NCBI RefSeq assembly: GCF_023898315.1
Contig: NC_064623.1
Span: 16,195,140-16,259,139, forward strand
Source of the DNA: Schistocerca nitens
Lineage: Eukaryota > Arthropoda > Insecta > Orthoptera > Acrididae
Length of the DNA: 64,000 nucleotides
Direction of reading: 5' to 3'
Shown: one piece after another, positions 10,729 through 21,219 of the stretch
How positions within the stretch are numbered: the first letter of the stretch is position 1
Layout: the number at the start of each line of letters is the position of its first letter
The notes under the pieces: generated by a model
The model's database searches: none
Seen by the model: only the letters and a program-made list of their open reading frames with translations
Told to the model about the DNA's origin: nothing
Program-made: the position numbers and the translations under genes

Positions 10729-11192
10729 GCCTTTTTACTCGTTGCGCGTTAAGTGCACCTGGAACAATTTAATGCACAGCAATCTATTTGTCACTTCTAA
10801 ATGACGAAATGAACGATTAGTCTTTCAATACGTAATTAAATGAATATGTTTATTACGGTATATTGTTAATTTTTACTTGTATAACTACAATTTTCTTACC
10901 ATACGCGTAAACTGTTTATACATTGTCCCGAAACATAAACAAATAGTAAAAATATTTCAAGCCTTTTTACTCGTTGCGCGTTAAGTGCACCTGGAACAAT
11001 TTAATGCACAGCAATCTATTTGTCACTTCTAAATGACGAAATGAACGATTAGTCTTTCAATACGTAATTAAATGAATATGTTTATTACGGTATATTGTTA
11101 ATTTTTACTTGTATAACTACAATTTTCTTACCATACGCGTAAACTGTTTATACATTGTCCCGAAACATAAACAAATAGTAAAAATATTTCAG
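10729..11192. repeat. tandem duplication, two identical 232-bp copies
   Basis: Copies 10729-10960 and 10961-11192 are identical as far as I can read, both running from 'gcctttttactcgttgcgcg' to 'aaaaatatttca'. The unit is AT-rich and has no coding content. Confidence 0.93.
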
Positions 11193-11350
11193 GCCACTGC
11201 TGATACGTTGCAGAGAGTAAACGCGAAACGAGTGTGGCACGAAAATTGTGTGTCATACCGTTGTAGTTAGACGATCAGCAAGTAAAAATTAACAATGTAC
11301 TGTAAAATTACGCGCAACTGAGCGAGACAGGACAACAAAAGTTGAAGATA

Positions 11351-11476
11351 TGAATATGGTTAAAATGCCTCTGAGCACTAAGGGACTTAACATCTGAGGT
11401 AATCAGTGCCCTAGAACTTAGAACTACTTAAACCTAACTAACCTAAGGACATCACACACATCCATATGTGAATATG
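11351..11476 (-). mobile_element. SINE-A fragment, 5'-truncated
   Basis: Only the tail half is present (11359-11468), from 'gcctctgagcactaaggga' to 'catcacacacatccat'. It is flanked by 'tgaatatg' at 11351-11358 and 11469-11476. The tRNA-like head is missing. Confidence 0.8.
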
Positions 11477-11901
11477 TATATTGCTTATTTTAACTTTAGC
11501 GTGTCCATTGAGCTGTCTTCACGCAAACCTGGGGGGTGGGGCTGCCTTCTGGGGGTGTGTGTACCCCGATTTGTACTGCATATCACTACTTAAATTCACC
11601 TAATAAAAGTACTTACAAACTGTTTTCTCTCAGAAGAATAACTGGCTAGCTCAGTCAACTGAAACTGCTAGACAATGCGTTCAGTGAATACGTGCTTCAA
11701 GCGATAAAAAAAAATTGAGAAACACTGGTTTCGCTTGGAAAGAAAGAATAACTCAGTCAGTAAAAAAAAACACCACAGGGTTGTGTTGTCTTTTTCATTC
11801 GGTTGCTCGCATTGACTGATTTCATGTGAAAGAAAATGAATGAATAACAATCAAACCGACACGTAAAACTACAGCCGACTGATACCATTGTTTCCATTCA
11901 G

Positions 11902-12265
11902 TTACTCCCACAGGCTGGTTTCAGTCGAAGCAATTGATGAATAATTGAACGGATACGTAAGGCTCCAACCGACTGAGTCAATTGTTTTCAGCAACCGTCT
12001 GAGTCCATTGTTTTCATTCGGAGGCTCGCCCAGGTATTCATCAAAACTGACGTCCATGTTGGAGCGTGGGCCTTCACATTGCAGGCACAATGTCTGCTCA
12101 CTTATAGCCTCACAGACCTTGGTAAACTGCTTCTTCTGTTTGCAAGATATAAGCTCAAGCAGCCTCTCGGGAACCCAGTGTTCCCGTTTGGTATTGGCGG
12201 CCAACCCATTTTCTATCAGCTTCCACCACCAGTGCTCTGGGTCTAAGTAGTACAGCAGTATATGT
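11902..12265 (-). pseudogene. possible hAT-type transposase C-terminal remnant
   Basis: The minus strand reads LLYYLDPEHWWWKLIENGLAANT in one frame, then a 100-residue open frame with NMDVSFDEYLGEP. hAT transposases carry an acidic FDEYL-like segment before the dimerisation domain, so a remnant is plausible. The WW-containing start, absence of the dimerisation motif and presence of stops keep this tentative. The nearby subterminal-type motifs point the same way. A simple non-coding repeat remains possible. Confidence 0.35.
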
Positions 12266-12984
12266 GATTGACGGGGGCTTTATGTTGCATTACCGCACTG
12301 AAACCCCTGGCTTTGGAGAGGTTGCTTCAGCTTATGTCTTGCAAATGGAAGCAGATTGTCAAGGTAGGTGTGGGTATAGGTAAGTAGGTCTGTTGTGTAC
12401 TCAACTGTGCCAGCAATATGAAGGGACGCGCTCTATCATCAACGACAGTTACGGTATAGAAAACGAAGACGACCTGGACGAGCCACTTGCACCACTGCTC
12501 TCTGAAGCAGAGGCTAGTTGTATGTTGTCTAGATCACTTGAACGATTCGGTTACCGAAATAATGTGGAATGAGGCACATTACAGGATATGTGTACATGAT
12601 TAGGGTTAACATTAATGAACACATTTTCATTGTATTTCTATTCATGCAACTACCCAACTACCGTTTAAAAAGATTCTTCTTTTTCTACTAGCCTCCAGTT
12701 CAAATTCGACAATGCAATAGAAGGAGTTGTCCAGGAGAAGTGATGTTACATTAGATTTAAAACTTTCTTCACTACCTGTCTGGGTGATACGGGTCATTTT
12801 TCCCTCTGCTGTTATAGGTACGGACATTACATCACTGTTCTGCTCCGATTGTGTTGGATTATTTATGACGAATTTCATTAGCGAGTATATGTATTGTGAC
12901 AGCACAGTTAAAATGCCTAACTCCTTGAAGATGTACCTACATGACGTCTGTGTGTGAACACCTCATATTATTCTTACTACTCTC
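12266..12984. other. unassigned sequence
   Basis: No gene family recognised; the 87-residue minus open frame at 12642-12905 has no domain I can name. Confidence 0.35.
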
Positions 12985-13148
12985 TGCTCGGGGACTGGGT
13001 GTTTGTGTTGTCCTTATCATTTCATCATCATCATCATCATTCGCGACAGTGGCTAGACTGAAGTGTGTAAAAGAATTGGACTGTGTAAAAATTGGCACTT
13101 TTTACGGGCACTGATGACCGTGCAGTTGAGCGCCCCACAAACCAAACG
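12985..13148 (+). mobile_element. SINE-B-like element, 5'-truncated
   Basis: Begins inside the body at 'ctcggggactgggtgtttgt' and contains a (atc/atcatc)n stretch. It ends 'gagcgccccacaaaccaaac'. The tRNA head is missing. Confidence 0.7.
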
Positions 13149-13304
13149 TCATTTCACTGCTCGCTTTTGTGCAGACACTACTTCGGTTCTAAGTGATTAC
13201 TTACCCCACGAAATTATTCCACACCACGTTAATGAGTGGAAATATGTAAACTATGTCAGGCGGTCCTCATGTTTGTTTCCAAAATTAGCAATTCTACGAA
13301 GAGG

Positions 13305-13985
13305 AAAGTAACTGGAGTTCATTCATCTCGCTTTACGTGCTGTATTAGCTGTTCAGTACTCTTATATAGTTTCTCTATCTCCTCATCTTCTGCTTGCGAG
13401 CTCGGCATGTGTCCCTACCGTTGTCGGTGTTGGTTTGCTGCCGATTCTGATGGAAACAACCCTAACACTGACCGGTTCACACTGACTCATTCCCTGCCCT
13501 ACCTTTCAGTTCACAACGAATCCTACTCCTGTTGTACCATTCCCTGCTGCTGTTGATATACCGTATCTCATCTGACCAGAAATCCTTGTCTTCTTTCCAT
13601 CTCACTTCATTGACCCACACTATATCTAGATTGAGCCTTAGAATTTCCCCTTTTAGGTTTTCTAGCTTCTCTACCAAGTTGAAACTCCTGACATTCAACG
13701 TCCCGACTCGTAGAACGTTATTCTTTCATTGGTTATTCAATGTTTTTCTCACGCTTTTCGGAGCAGTTTCCCACCACAAGGACAAGAGAGTGCCCTGAAC
13801 CTCTGTCATCTCCTCCACCCTCTTTGACACGGCCGTTGGCGGAATGAGGGTGGCTTCTTTTGCCAGAAATCTTCAGCCAACACTGCTGATTATGAATCAA
13901 AATGCAAGCAGTGGGGGGGTTTCGAACCCAGGACACTTCGATTACTACTGAAAGACGTTAGCCCTAGACCACAGGTGCGTCTTGG
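13305..13985 (-). pseudogene. RTE LINE 5' region: leader and APE endonuclease N-terminus
   Basis: On the minus strand a leader (13985 to about 13700) contains a tRNA-like 'gggtttcgaaacccc'-type motif near 13910-13930. An AP-endonuclease-like start follows: NVRSFNLVEKLENLKGEI, then LDIVWVNEVRWKE. The RTE pattern is NVRSLN...KLE.L...M..L.IDILGISE.(R/K)W. The downstream sequence near 13,300-13,470 matches my memory of the next endonuclease segment (RI-D/N-S-KPT-PT). Frames shift and the copy stops long before the RT. It appears to be the same family as the 3' portion at 40,905-43,190. Confidence 0.65.
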
Positions 13986-13989
13986 ACGT

Positions 13990-15260
13990 TGAGTGGAAAG
14001 TCATTCTCGTATTTAGGAAGTGGACCTAAAATTAAACGCTTTGGGGCTTCCTTTCTGATTTTATCCCAGTCGCTAAAATACTCTACCTTCCCGATTCTTT
14101 TTGTATTATTCAACACAAACTTTTGCTTTCTGCTTGCCAAGTGTGATTCAAACGAGCTGTGTGTAGAACCAATCAGTTCCGTAAAACTTGAGATTTTCTA
14201 AGAGAGTATTATGATCTACACAATCGACATCTTCGGAAAGATCATAAAAAATACCAACTGGCGATCATTAAGCCTTGAACTATTTGACGATTTAGTGTAC
14301 AAATGGCATTCTCCGTCCAGCAGCATTTGTGGAATCCAAACTGTGATATGCTGCGGAAATTGTTTTCCACGTAAGTGTGGACTACTCTTGAGTACATTAC
14401 TTTGTTGACTATTTCGGAAAAAAGATAGCAGTTAGGATAGTGGACGATAATTGTTCACAATAAATGATTCGCAGGTGTGAATATGGGCAAACATCAGCTG
14501 TAAAATGGAATAACGACAATGAAAATTCGGGCCGAACCGGGTCTCGAACCAGTATTTTCAGGTTAGCGGGAGCGGTCGCCTTACCGCTTGGCTACACGGG
14601 CACAACGCGCCTGCATCTCCGAAGGGACATTGCATCGTAATTCGGAATCACGCAGCCACTGCAGTATCTTATTTATCCACAGACACTGCGCAAGTGATTT
14701 GTCTCATCTGTACGGGAATGTAGATAACGGATGCAGGACTACAGGTTTAAGACGCGTGGTTGACGACGTATGGAAGTGTGGCTGTGGCCGGCAGTCGTGC
14801 GCGGGTAACCAAGCGGTGGGGCGACTGTTCGCGACAAACGGGAAATACGGATTGATTCGAGTTTCAATCAGGTACAAATTTTCGTCCATATTCGCAATTG
14901 CGAATACATATAATGTATTTCGTAGCGGCTGTAGTCACTGCACTCCTTGTTCCTTTTGACACACATCCGTGTTTCAAAGAAACTTTGCTTCGTAATTGAG
15001 AATAACACAGGCACTTCAATAATCGTATCGCTAATTGTTTAAGTCTGTATTGTCACATTTCTTATGAAGTAGTTTAATCATTGCATATTTTAAACTGACC
15101 GGAAACATTTCCTGAGCCAGTGATGCACTGCTTACGTCACTAAGGACATTACTTGTTAAGCTGGAACAACTTTTCAGAATTATTTCTGAAATACCATCAA
15201 CACCACAAGAGTTTTTGTTTCCTTTTAGGTTTTTTATAATTTCATTAATTTCCGTGAAGG
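13990..15260 (-). pseudogene. LINE reverse transcriptase relic, interrupted
   Basis: Reading on minus, 15250-15010 gives KNSCGVDGISEIILKSC...FPVSLKYAMIKLLHKK, matching the LINE RT region around GVDGIP...LK.A.V.P.FKK. After an interruption at about 14,960-14,440 the minus strand resumes with RT palm-like sequence: SHLASRKQKFVLNN and then SDWDKIRKEAPKRLILGPL, where the family has SYL.NRKQ.V...S....GVPQGSILGPLLF. Stops and frameshifts are frequent. This is an old CR1/Jockey-type copy carrying a foldback insertion. Confidence 0.6.
14440..14965. mobile_element. foldback element with tRNA-like sequences in both arms
   Basis: The left arm (about 14505-14606) on minus reads 'gtagccaagcggtaaggcga' (A-box-like), then 'ggttcgagacccggttcgg' (B box), then 'aattttcattgtcgttatt'. 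The right arm (14785-14890) on plus reads 'gtaaccaagcggtggggcga', 'gattgattcgagtttcaatc' and 'acaaattttcgtcc'. The two are inverted copies of one tRNA-like unit around roughly 180 bp. The exact ends are uncertain; the block interrupts the LINE RT relic. Confidence 0.6.
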
Positions 15261-15549
15261 ACGCTGGTACTGCTTACTTTTAGTTACTTAGTGGAACGAC
15301 TTTTTTTTAATATATTCTCTTTCTTCACTTAGAAAGTAATGGTAAGTACAGTAAGTATTTGGAGCTTGCGACTTATCAGTCAGAACATTGTCATTTAGTT
15401 TAACCGTTATTGAATCTTGTACACTGACTGGCGACAGAAAGTATTAATTCACGTCATATTTTGCACCGTTATGCACCTTTGCCAATCAGTTTTTCTCTAC
15501 CACAACATTCATCAGTCAATTACAGGTTTTCAGTTAAAGAACAGCAGCA

Positions 15550-15840
15550 ACTTGTGAGACGCTGGGGTGGAGACGTGTGAAGTTCATCTCATTTCTGAAG
15601 AACTCAGACTCCCGATACACATTCCCCCTCCCCCCTGCCCCTTGAGCTGTCACTTTTCCTATCATGCAACAGAGAAAACCTTACACAGAAAAAGTGACAG
15701 ATTGTTCAAGCGTTGGCGCTCTCGTAATAATTTAATAATATGTCTAATTAACATTTCTCAACAGCATCTGATAAAGGATTAGATGCTAAATGTTGGTGTT
15801 GTGAGCATAGAAAGGATAGAGGAATTTAGTATAACAATTC
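15550..15840 (+). repeat. dispersed repeat, copy 1 (partner near 30.57 kb)
   Basis: Shares 'gggtggagacgtgt', 'ccgatacacattc', 'gtaataatttaataat', 'gcatctgataaaggatta' and 'gatagaggaatttagtataa' with the segment at 30,570-30,860 in the same order and strand. About 280 bp, no coding content seen. Confidence 0.7.
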
Positions 15841-17730
15841 TGCCTGCCAAACTTCACGCCGTCTATTGCTGCCTACTGGCAGTACAACAGTCAGCGAAAG
15901 AGTAATGACCTTTTTCTCTGCCCAGCCAGTAGTATTCTTCACATCGTCGATATACGTCAAAGCAAGGCGACACAACACTATCTGCTATTGCAGGCAACAT
16001 TTGTTGAGAAATAGATTCAAATTATTACCATCAGCTAACTGCATTGTTTAGCTGTTGCCAGCAAAGACGCTCATAACAGTTACTAGGCGGCCGATTCGCG
16101 TTTCAAAACGAATTGATACCTTTGATTTGTGTAGCACATGCGAATTGATTCCTTCAAAGGTCGTATGGTTCATTTAACATGGCACGATGTTCTGTCCGTT
16201 CAAAATTATTCCCTTTTCTATTAATGTGGAATAGACTACTGTTATTGTTATTGTCCAGAGATAATCCAATACATGGTACACTGCTCTTCATACTCAGTTC
16301 GAAATCGTAGAACATTATGGTTTTTCCTTAACTCGGTTTTTATTAACACATTTTCTTCGATACGATTCACTTCTCTGAGTGTTCATACTTAAGCCCGATA
16401 ATAAATGTCCAAACAGGGTCTATAATCGAAAGTCAAGTTGCAACACGGTGTTTGAATAGTAGTTTCGACAACAACTGAAGTTCTGAAATTGGAATTAATT
16501 ATATCAATCTTTTACCGATTGAGATGTTGTCTGGTTGTTAGCGTTATCACAGTTCTGTCAGTTTTTTGACAATAAATTAAAAGAACCGAAATTTGCTTTT
16601 AATTAGCCCACCTTCCAGTGAGGTTAACTATTTCACGCAGTAGCGCATAACTTAAGATTCGCGAATATTGAGGAATCAAACACTAAAAGCTCGACCACTG
16701 AAATCTCAAACGCAAAAGACTCCCGGACATCAAAAACGCCCAGACGCTAAAGACGTTAAGAATAAGTGCGTTGGGTTTATATACTATTTGTGAAACAAAA
16801 GGGACGTTTGTTAGAAACTCTTCCAATAAAGCCCCCTGCTACTTTGCATAAAATATTCTATTCCATTGGCTCCTAATACTCTTTTATGTAGTTTTTCTGC
16901 GTTAAAACTGGAATTCGTGATTCTATATGAAATATGGGAATTTTCATGGCCAGATCGAATAAATTTTAGTTTCAAAAAATATCAAATATGTAACGACGAC
17001 TACTTTATTTCAATCAAATTGTCGTCGTTTAAGGTAACCACGAGATATGTAACATTACGCCTATTCAGATTTTCCCTTGGTGTGTTGGGGTTCTTTGTTA
17101 ACTATGTTTGACGTCGACGTAGGATTCCGGTTTTATTTTTTACCAGGGTTTTGGATCTTTGCTTGGAATCTTATTATTTTCTTTTTCTTATTTCGTCTTT
17201 CTTTTTTATGATGCAGCGACAGCATGTTACATATTTATGCATACACATACATATGTATATATGGGTGATATGAGATGATTGCAAAAATTCTACAAGAGGT
17301 TTTTTTACATGTTCCTTATATACTAGATTCTTCATTACAAACTAACTTAAATATTTCAAGCTATTATCTAAATCTTAAATATTTCCATTTTTGCTAACAT
17401 TAATTAGATATTTCATTCATTTAATATCTACATGGAATAAGTCAGTTTAGAGTTAACCATAAATTTTCTTTTTAGATACTAGAAACAACTTAAATAATCA
17501 CTCTGTGTCTATTACTGAATAGGTCAGTTTATGCTAATTACACTTTCCAGTCTATGTATAGTCTGCAACATTTCATTACTAATCTTGGGACTTGGTTGTA
17601 GTCTTGTCTGCTGTTTCGCCCAGTGAGGTCTGCAATGTCCATTCATCTCGCCTCCCCATTGGGTTCTGCAGGCCATCTGTGCAGCTCCAACAGACATATG
17701 AAATATGGGTAATCTATGTCATCTTTTGTC
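15841..17730. other. unassigned AT-rich sequence
   Basis: No coding family or repeat recognised over about 1.9 kb. Open frames are below 82 codons and featureless. The short A-rich repeat-like text near 16,680-16,760 has no clear unit. Confidence 0.35.
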
Positions 17731-17905
17731 GTGCCTCCTCTTCAATGGCTAAGCAACACTTTTTTTTCATTGTTTGACTCATGTTGCCTCTGTTTTTAGT
17801 CTGCAACATAATTGTGTATGTTGTGCCACTTCTTCAGTGGCTAAGCACAACATTTTCACTATTTCACTCATGTTGCCTCTTCTTATGATTTGCAGCATAC
17901 CCATG
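17731..17905. repeat. imperfect tandem duplication, about 92-bp unit
   Basis: 'gtgcctcctcttcaatggct' at 17731 recurs as 'gtgccacttcttcagtggct' at 17823. Both are followed by 'aagca(c)aaca...tttcactcatgttgcctct' and a 'gcaacata/gcagcata' end. Confidence 0.75.
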
Positions 17906-18719
17906 GTAACAACGGATCTTCTTGGCCCCCACTTCGCATAGATTCTTGAATGATCACGCCACACGACGTGTGACTTTAGATTTTTCGTTCTCTTCACTTT
18001 CCATTCGCCGATTCTCCGTCTCTGGTGTCAAGCTTCGTAATGCGTTCTTTGGATTGCCTGCAGCTGACGATCTTCTGCAGTAGGGTGTTCTTTTTCTTCA
18101 AATTCTTCATCTGATTTATATCAATGCTACTTGTAGACCTCCGTGATGTTCGAGACTAAACTGACGATCAAATTTCCAGTTAACATCAACAGACAGCTCG
18201 CTTCTTGTGTAGCGTCTTTGAGTGTTGAACTTGAGGCGAATGTTGGCTCGTTCTCGCTCGGCCTCTAGGTCGCAAGGCGAGCGAACTCCCGACGTCGACG
18301 CCCTCCACCTACGTCGTGGAACGTCTCGCAGATCGTAGTTTCCGTTTCTGGAGCCGTGCAGCCAAAAGATGACTCGCCCCTTCAGATAGAGGCAGCAGTC
18401 TCTCAGGTTGTTTGGGCTGCGGCCTCAGCGATGGGCATGGTGTCTCCACACACGCTACAGAATGACGAATATGGAACATAAAGAACACGTATAGACATTA
18501 CATATAGACATGAATACAAATATAATGTCCATTAATGTCACTCATTAAATTTTATCCCCAACAATCAGTGCTCTTGTTCACTAATATCTGCAGTTTTTAA
18601 GCCATTGTAATAGTTCATAGCATTCATTTTCCCACTAATGTCAGATACTAGTTGTTTGCAAATGCGATATTTCATTGTTTCAGAGTTATTTTTAATGCTC
18701 TAATCACTTTCGTTTCCGC
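17906..18719. other. unassigned sequence
   Basis: Nothing recognised. A CpG-rich patch lies near 18,235-18,420 (for example 'gcgagcgaactcccgacgtc'). Confidence 0.35.
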
Positions 18720-18955
18720 TGGTTATCCCGAGTTTCTGTCCTGTTCAGTTCCAGCCACAATCCTATTGAATTAATGACTGTTACTTCACTTCCAGTAGGT
18801 TATGCTGAGATTGTGTCCTGTTCGGTTCCGTGCACAATACTATTGAATTAATGACTCTGGTACCTCACTTCCAGTACGTTATGCTGAGATTCTGTCCTAT
18901 TCAGTTACAGGCAGAACAATGCTTAAATAACTGACACTTCACTGGGCAACCAGCA
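18720..18955. repeat. minisatellite, about 79-bp unit, nearly three copies
   Basis: Three successive units start near 18720, 18798 and 18878, each with 'ttctgtcctgttcagttcc'-like text, 'attgaattaatgact' and 'acttcacttccagta'. The third unit decays. Confidence 0.8.
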
Positions 18956-19442
18956 CTGCGACAATTCAATAGGCAAGCAAGTTCAATAACTCATTGTGCT
19001 TCTTCTTAATCTAAGCCATCTGTTCAATTATATGAAATGTAATCAAAAAATTACATAACCAAATATTAAGAAACTGCACTCAGACGTAATTTGTTATGAG
19101 CCATTTAAGAAATTTGCTGAGAATGCCATCAAGGTACCGAAAAAATGCGGCAGGCAGTATGTTTAGCTCGAACAGCAGTCTATGATACTAGTAACAGCTG
19201 CCAAAGGTAAGGAATGCTGTCGACTGCCTGCAACTGGGGACGGGATCAATCTGCCAGAAGCTCCACCTGAGGTCTATCGAGAAACAATGGGTACTCTGTG
19301 ACAGTTCTGGAGGAGGTCTTCCAGCCTCTCATGCTGCCCTGTCTGTGTTCCAATACCCAATAATTGTATTTACGTGGGGAGATTCTAGGACAAGACGGAC
19401 AGATTCATCTGACTTACTGCCACTTTTAGCGGGTTATTATGA
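18956..19442. other. unassigned sequence
   Basis: No gene or repeat recognised before the foldback element begins. Confidence 0.35.
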
Positions 19443-19966
19443 CGGTTGGAACTTCAATAGTGGCAAGTATACAGGGTGAGTCACCTAACATTACCGCTGG
19501 ATATATTTCGTAAACCACATCAAATACTGACGAATCGATTCCACAGACCGAACGTGAGGAGAGGGGCTAGTGTAATTGGTTAATACAAACCATAAAAAAA
19601 TGCACGGAAGTATGTTTTTTAACACAAATCTACGTTTTTTTAAATGGATACCCGTTAGTTTTGCTAGCACATCTGAACATATAATCAAATACGTAATCAG
19701 TGCCGTTTGTTGCATTGTAAAATGTTAATTACATCCGGAGATATTGTAACCTAAAGTTGACGCTTGAGTACCACTCCTCCGCTGTTCGATCGTGTGTATC
19801 GGAGAGCACCGAATTACGTAGGGATCCAAAGGGAACGGTGATTGACCTTAGATACAGAAGAGACTGGAACAGCACATTACGTCCACATGCTAACATCTTT
19901 TTATTGGTCTTTTTCACATGTGCATTACCATGAGGGGTGGTTTCCGTTTTCAATTACGGAGTGGAA

Positions 19967-20162
19967 TAGAGTGTGTCAAAAATGGTTCAAATGGCTCTGA
20001 GCACTATGGGACTTAACTACTGAGGTCATCAGTCCCCTAGAACTTAGAACTACTTAAACCTAACTAACCTAAGGACATCACAGACATCCATGCCCGAGGC
20101 AGGATTCGAACCTGCGACCGTAGCGGTCACGCGGTTCCAAACTGACGCGCTTAGAGTGTGTC
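19967..20162 (-). mobile_element. SINE-A in the mariner, beside the transposase stop
   Basis: The body 19978-20151 lies between perfect 11-bp repeats 'tagagtgtgtc' (19967-19977 and 20152-20162). The tRNA head is slightly truncated at 'gcggttccaaactgacgcgc'. The insertion is only 8 bp past the transposase stop codon. Confidence 0.9.
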
Positions 20163-20170
20163 CCGATATG

Positions 20171-21219
20171 TCAGGCCAATAGATGTTCAATGTGGTGGCC
20201 ATCATTTGCTGCACACAATTGCAATCTCTGGCGTAATGAACGTCGTACACGCCGCAGTACATCTGGTGTAATGTCGCCGCAGGCTGCCACAGTACCTTGT
20301 TTCATATCCTCTGGGGTTGTAGGCACATTACGGTAAACATTCTCCTTTAACGTACCCCACAGAAAGAAGTCCAGAGGTGTAAAATCAGGAGAACGGGCTG
20401 GCCAATTTATGCGTTCTCCACGTCCTATGAAACGCCCGTCGAACATCCTGTCAAGGGTCAGTCTAGTGTTAATTGCGGAATGAGCAGGTGCACCATCATG
20501 TTGATACCACATACGTCGACGCGTTTCCAGTGGGACATTTTCGAGCAACGTTGGCAGATCATTCTGTAGAAACGTGATGTATGTTGCAGCTGTTTGGGCC
20601 CCTGCAATGAAGTGAGGACCAATGAGGTGGTCGCCAAAGATTCCGCACCATACATTTACAGTCCACGGTCGCTGTCGCTCTACCTGTCTGAGCCAGCGGG
20701 TATTGTCCACGGAACAGTAGTGCATGTTCCGTAGATTCACTGCCCCGTGGTTTGTGAAGCCCGCGTCAACGGTAAACAGGTAGAACTGCAACGCATTCTC
20801 TGTTAATGCCCATTGACAGAATTGCACTCGATGATTAAAGTCATCACCTTGTAATTGCTGATGTAGCGACACATCAACGGGTGAAAGCGGTGACGATGCA
20901 GTATGCGCATGACACTTCTTTGACTCAGTCCACCGGCTCTCGCAATGTCCCGTGTACTCATGTGTGGGTTCATGGCAACAGCAGCTAACACACCAACTGC
21001 ACCCGCTTCTCCTGTGACGGGCCTGTTACGGACCCGTTTGCGTGCTACGACCATAACTGTTGCATACAGTTGGCGGTAGATGTTTTGCAATGTGCGGCAC
21101 GTTGGATGCTCTCTGTCCGGCTACCGTTCTGCATACACCCTGCAGGCTTCAGCTGCATTTCGTCGACACTCGCCGTAGATGAGTATCATCTCCGCCTTTT
21201 CAGAGTTCGAATACACCAT
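20171..21219 (-). pseudogene. DD41D mariner transposase
   Basis: The start is taken as ATG at 21219 (MVYSNSEKAEMILIYGECRR). A stop codon falls after VYAER. A helix-turn-helix follows (MSTRDIARAGGLSQRSVMRIL). A frameshift near 20870 precedes SLHQQLQGDDFNHRVQFCQW. From there the catalytic domain is open to the stop at 20171: MWYQHDGAPAHSA (second Asp) and ARSPDFTPLDFFLWG (third Asp), with 41 residues between them. The first-Asp motif normally SDEA is degraded (VDAGFTNHG). Length about 349 codons, full for the group. Two or three lesions make it non-coding. Confidence 0.88.

Noticed and set aside
10078-11585. Complete hAT element with ends 'agtagtgat'
   Set aside because: The two ends match over only about 9-10 bp and the flanks show no 8-bp duplication; kept only as a weak suggestion.
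18720-18955. CRISPR-like repeats
   Set aside because: Units are contiguous 79-bp tandem repeats without spacers, in an animal genome.
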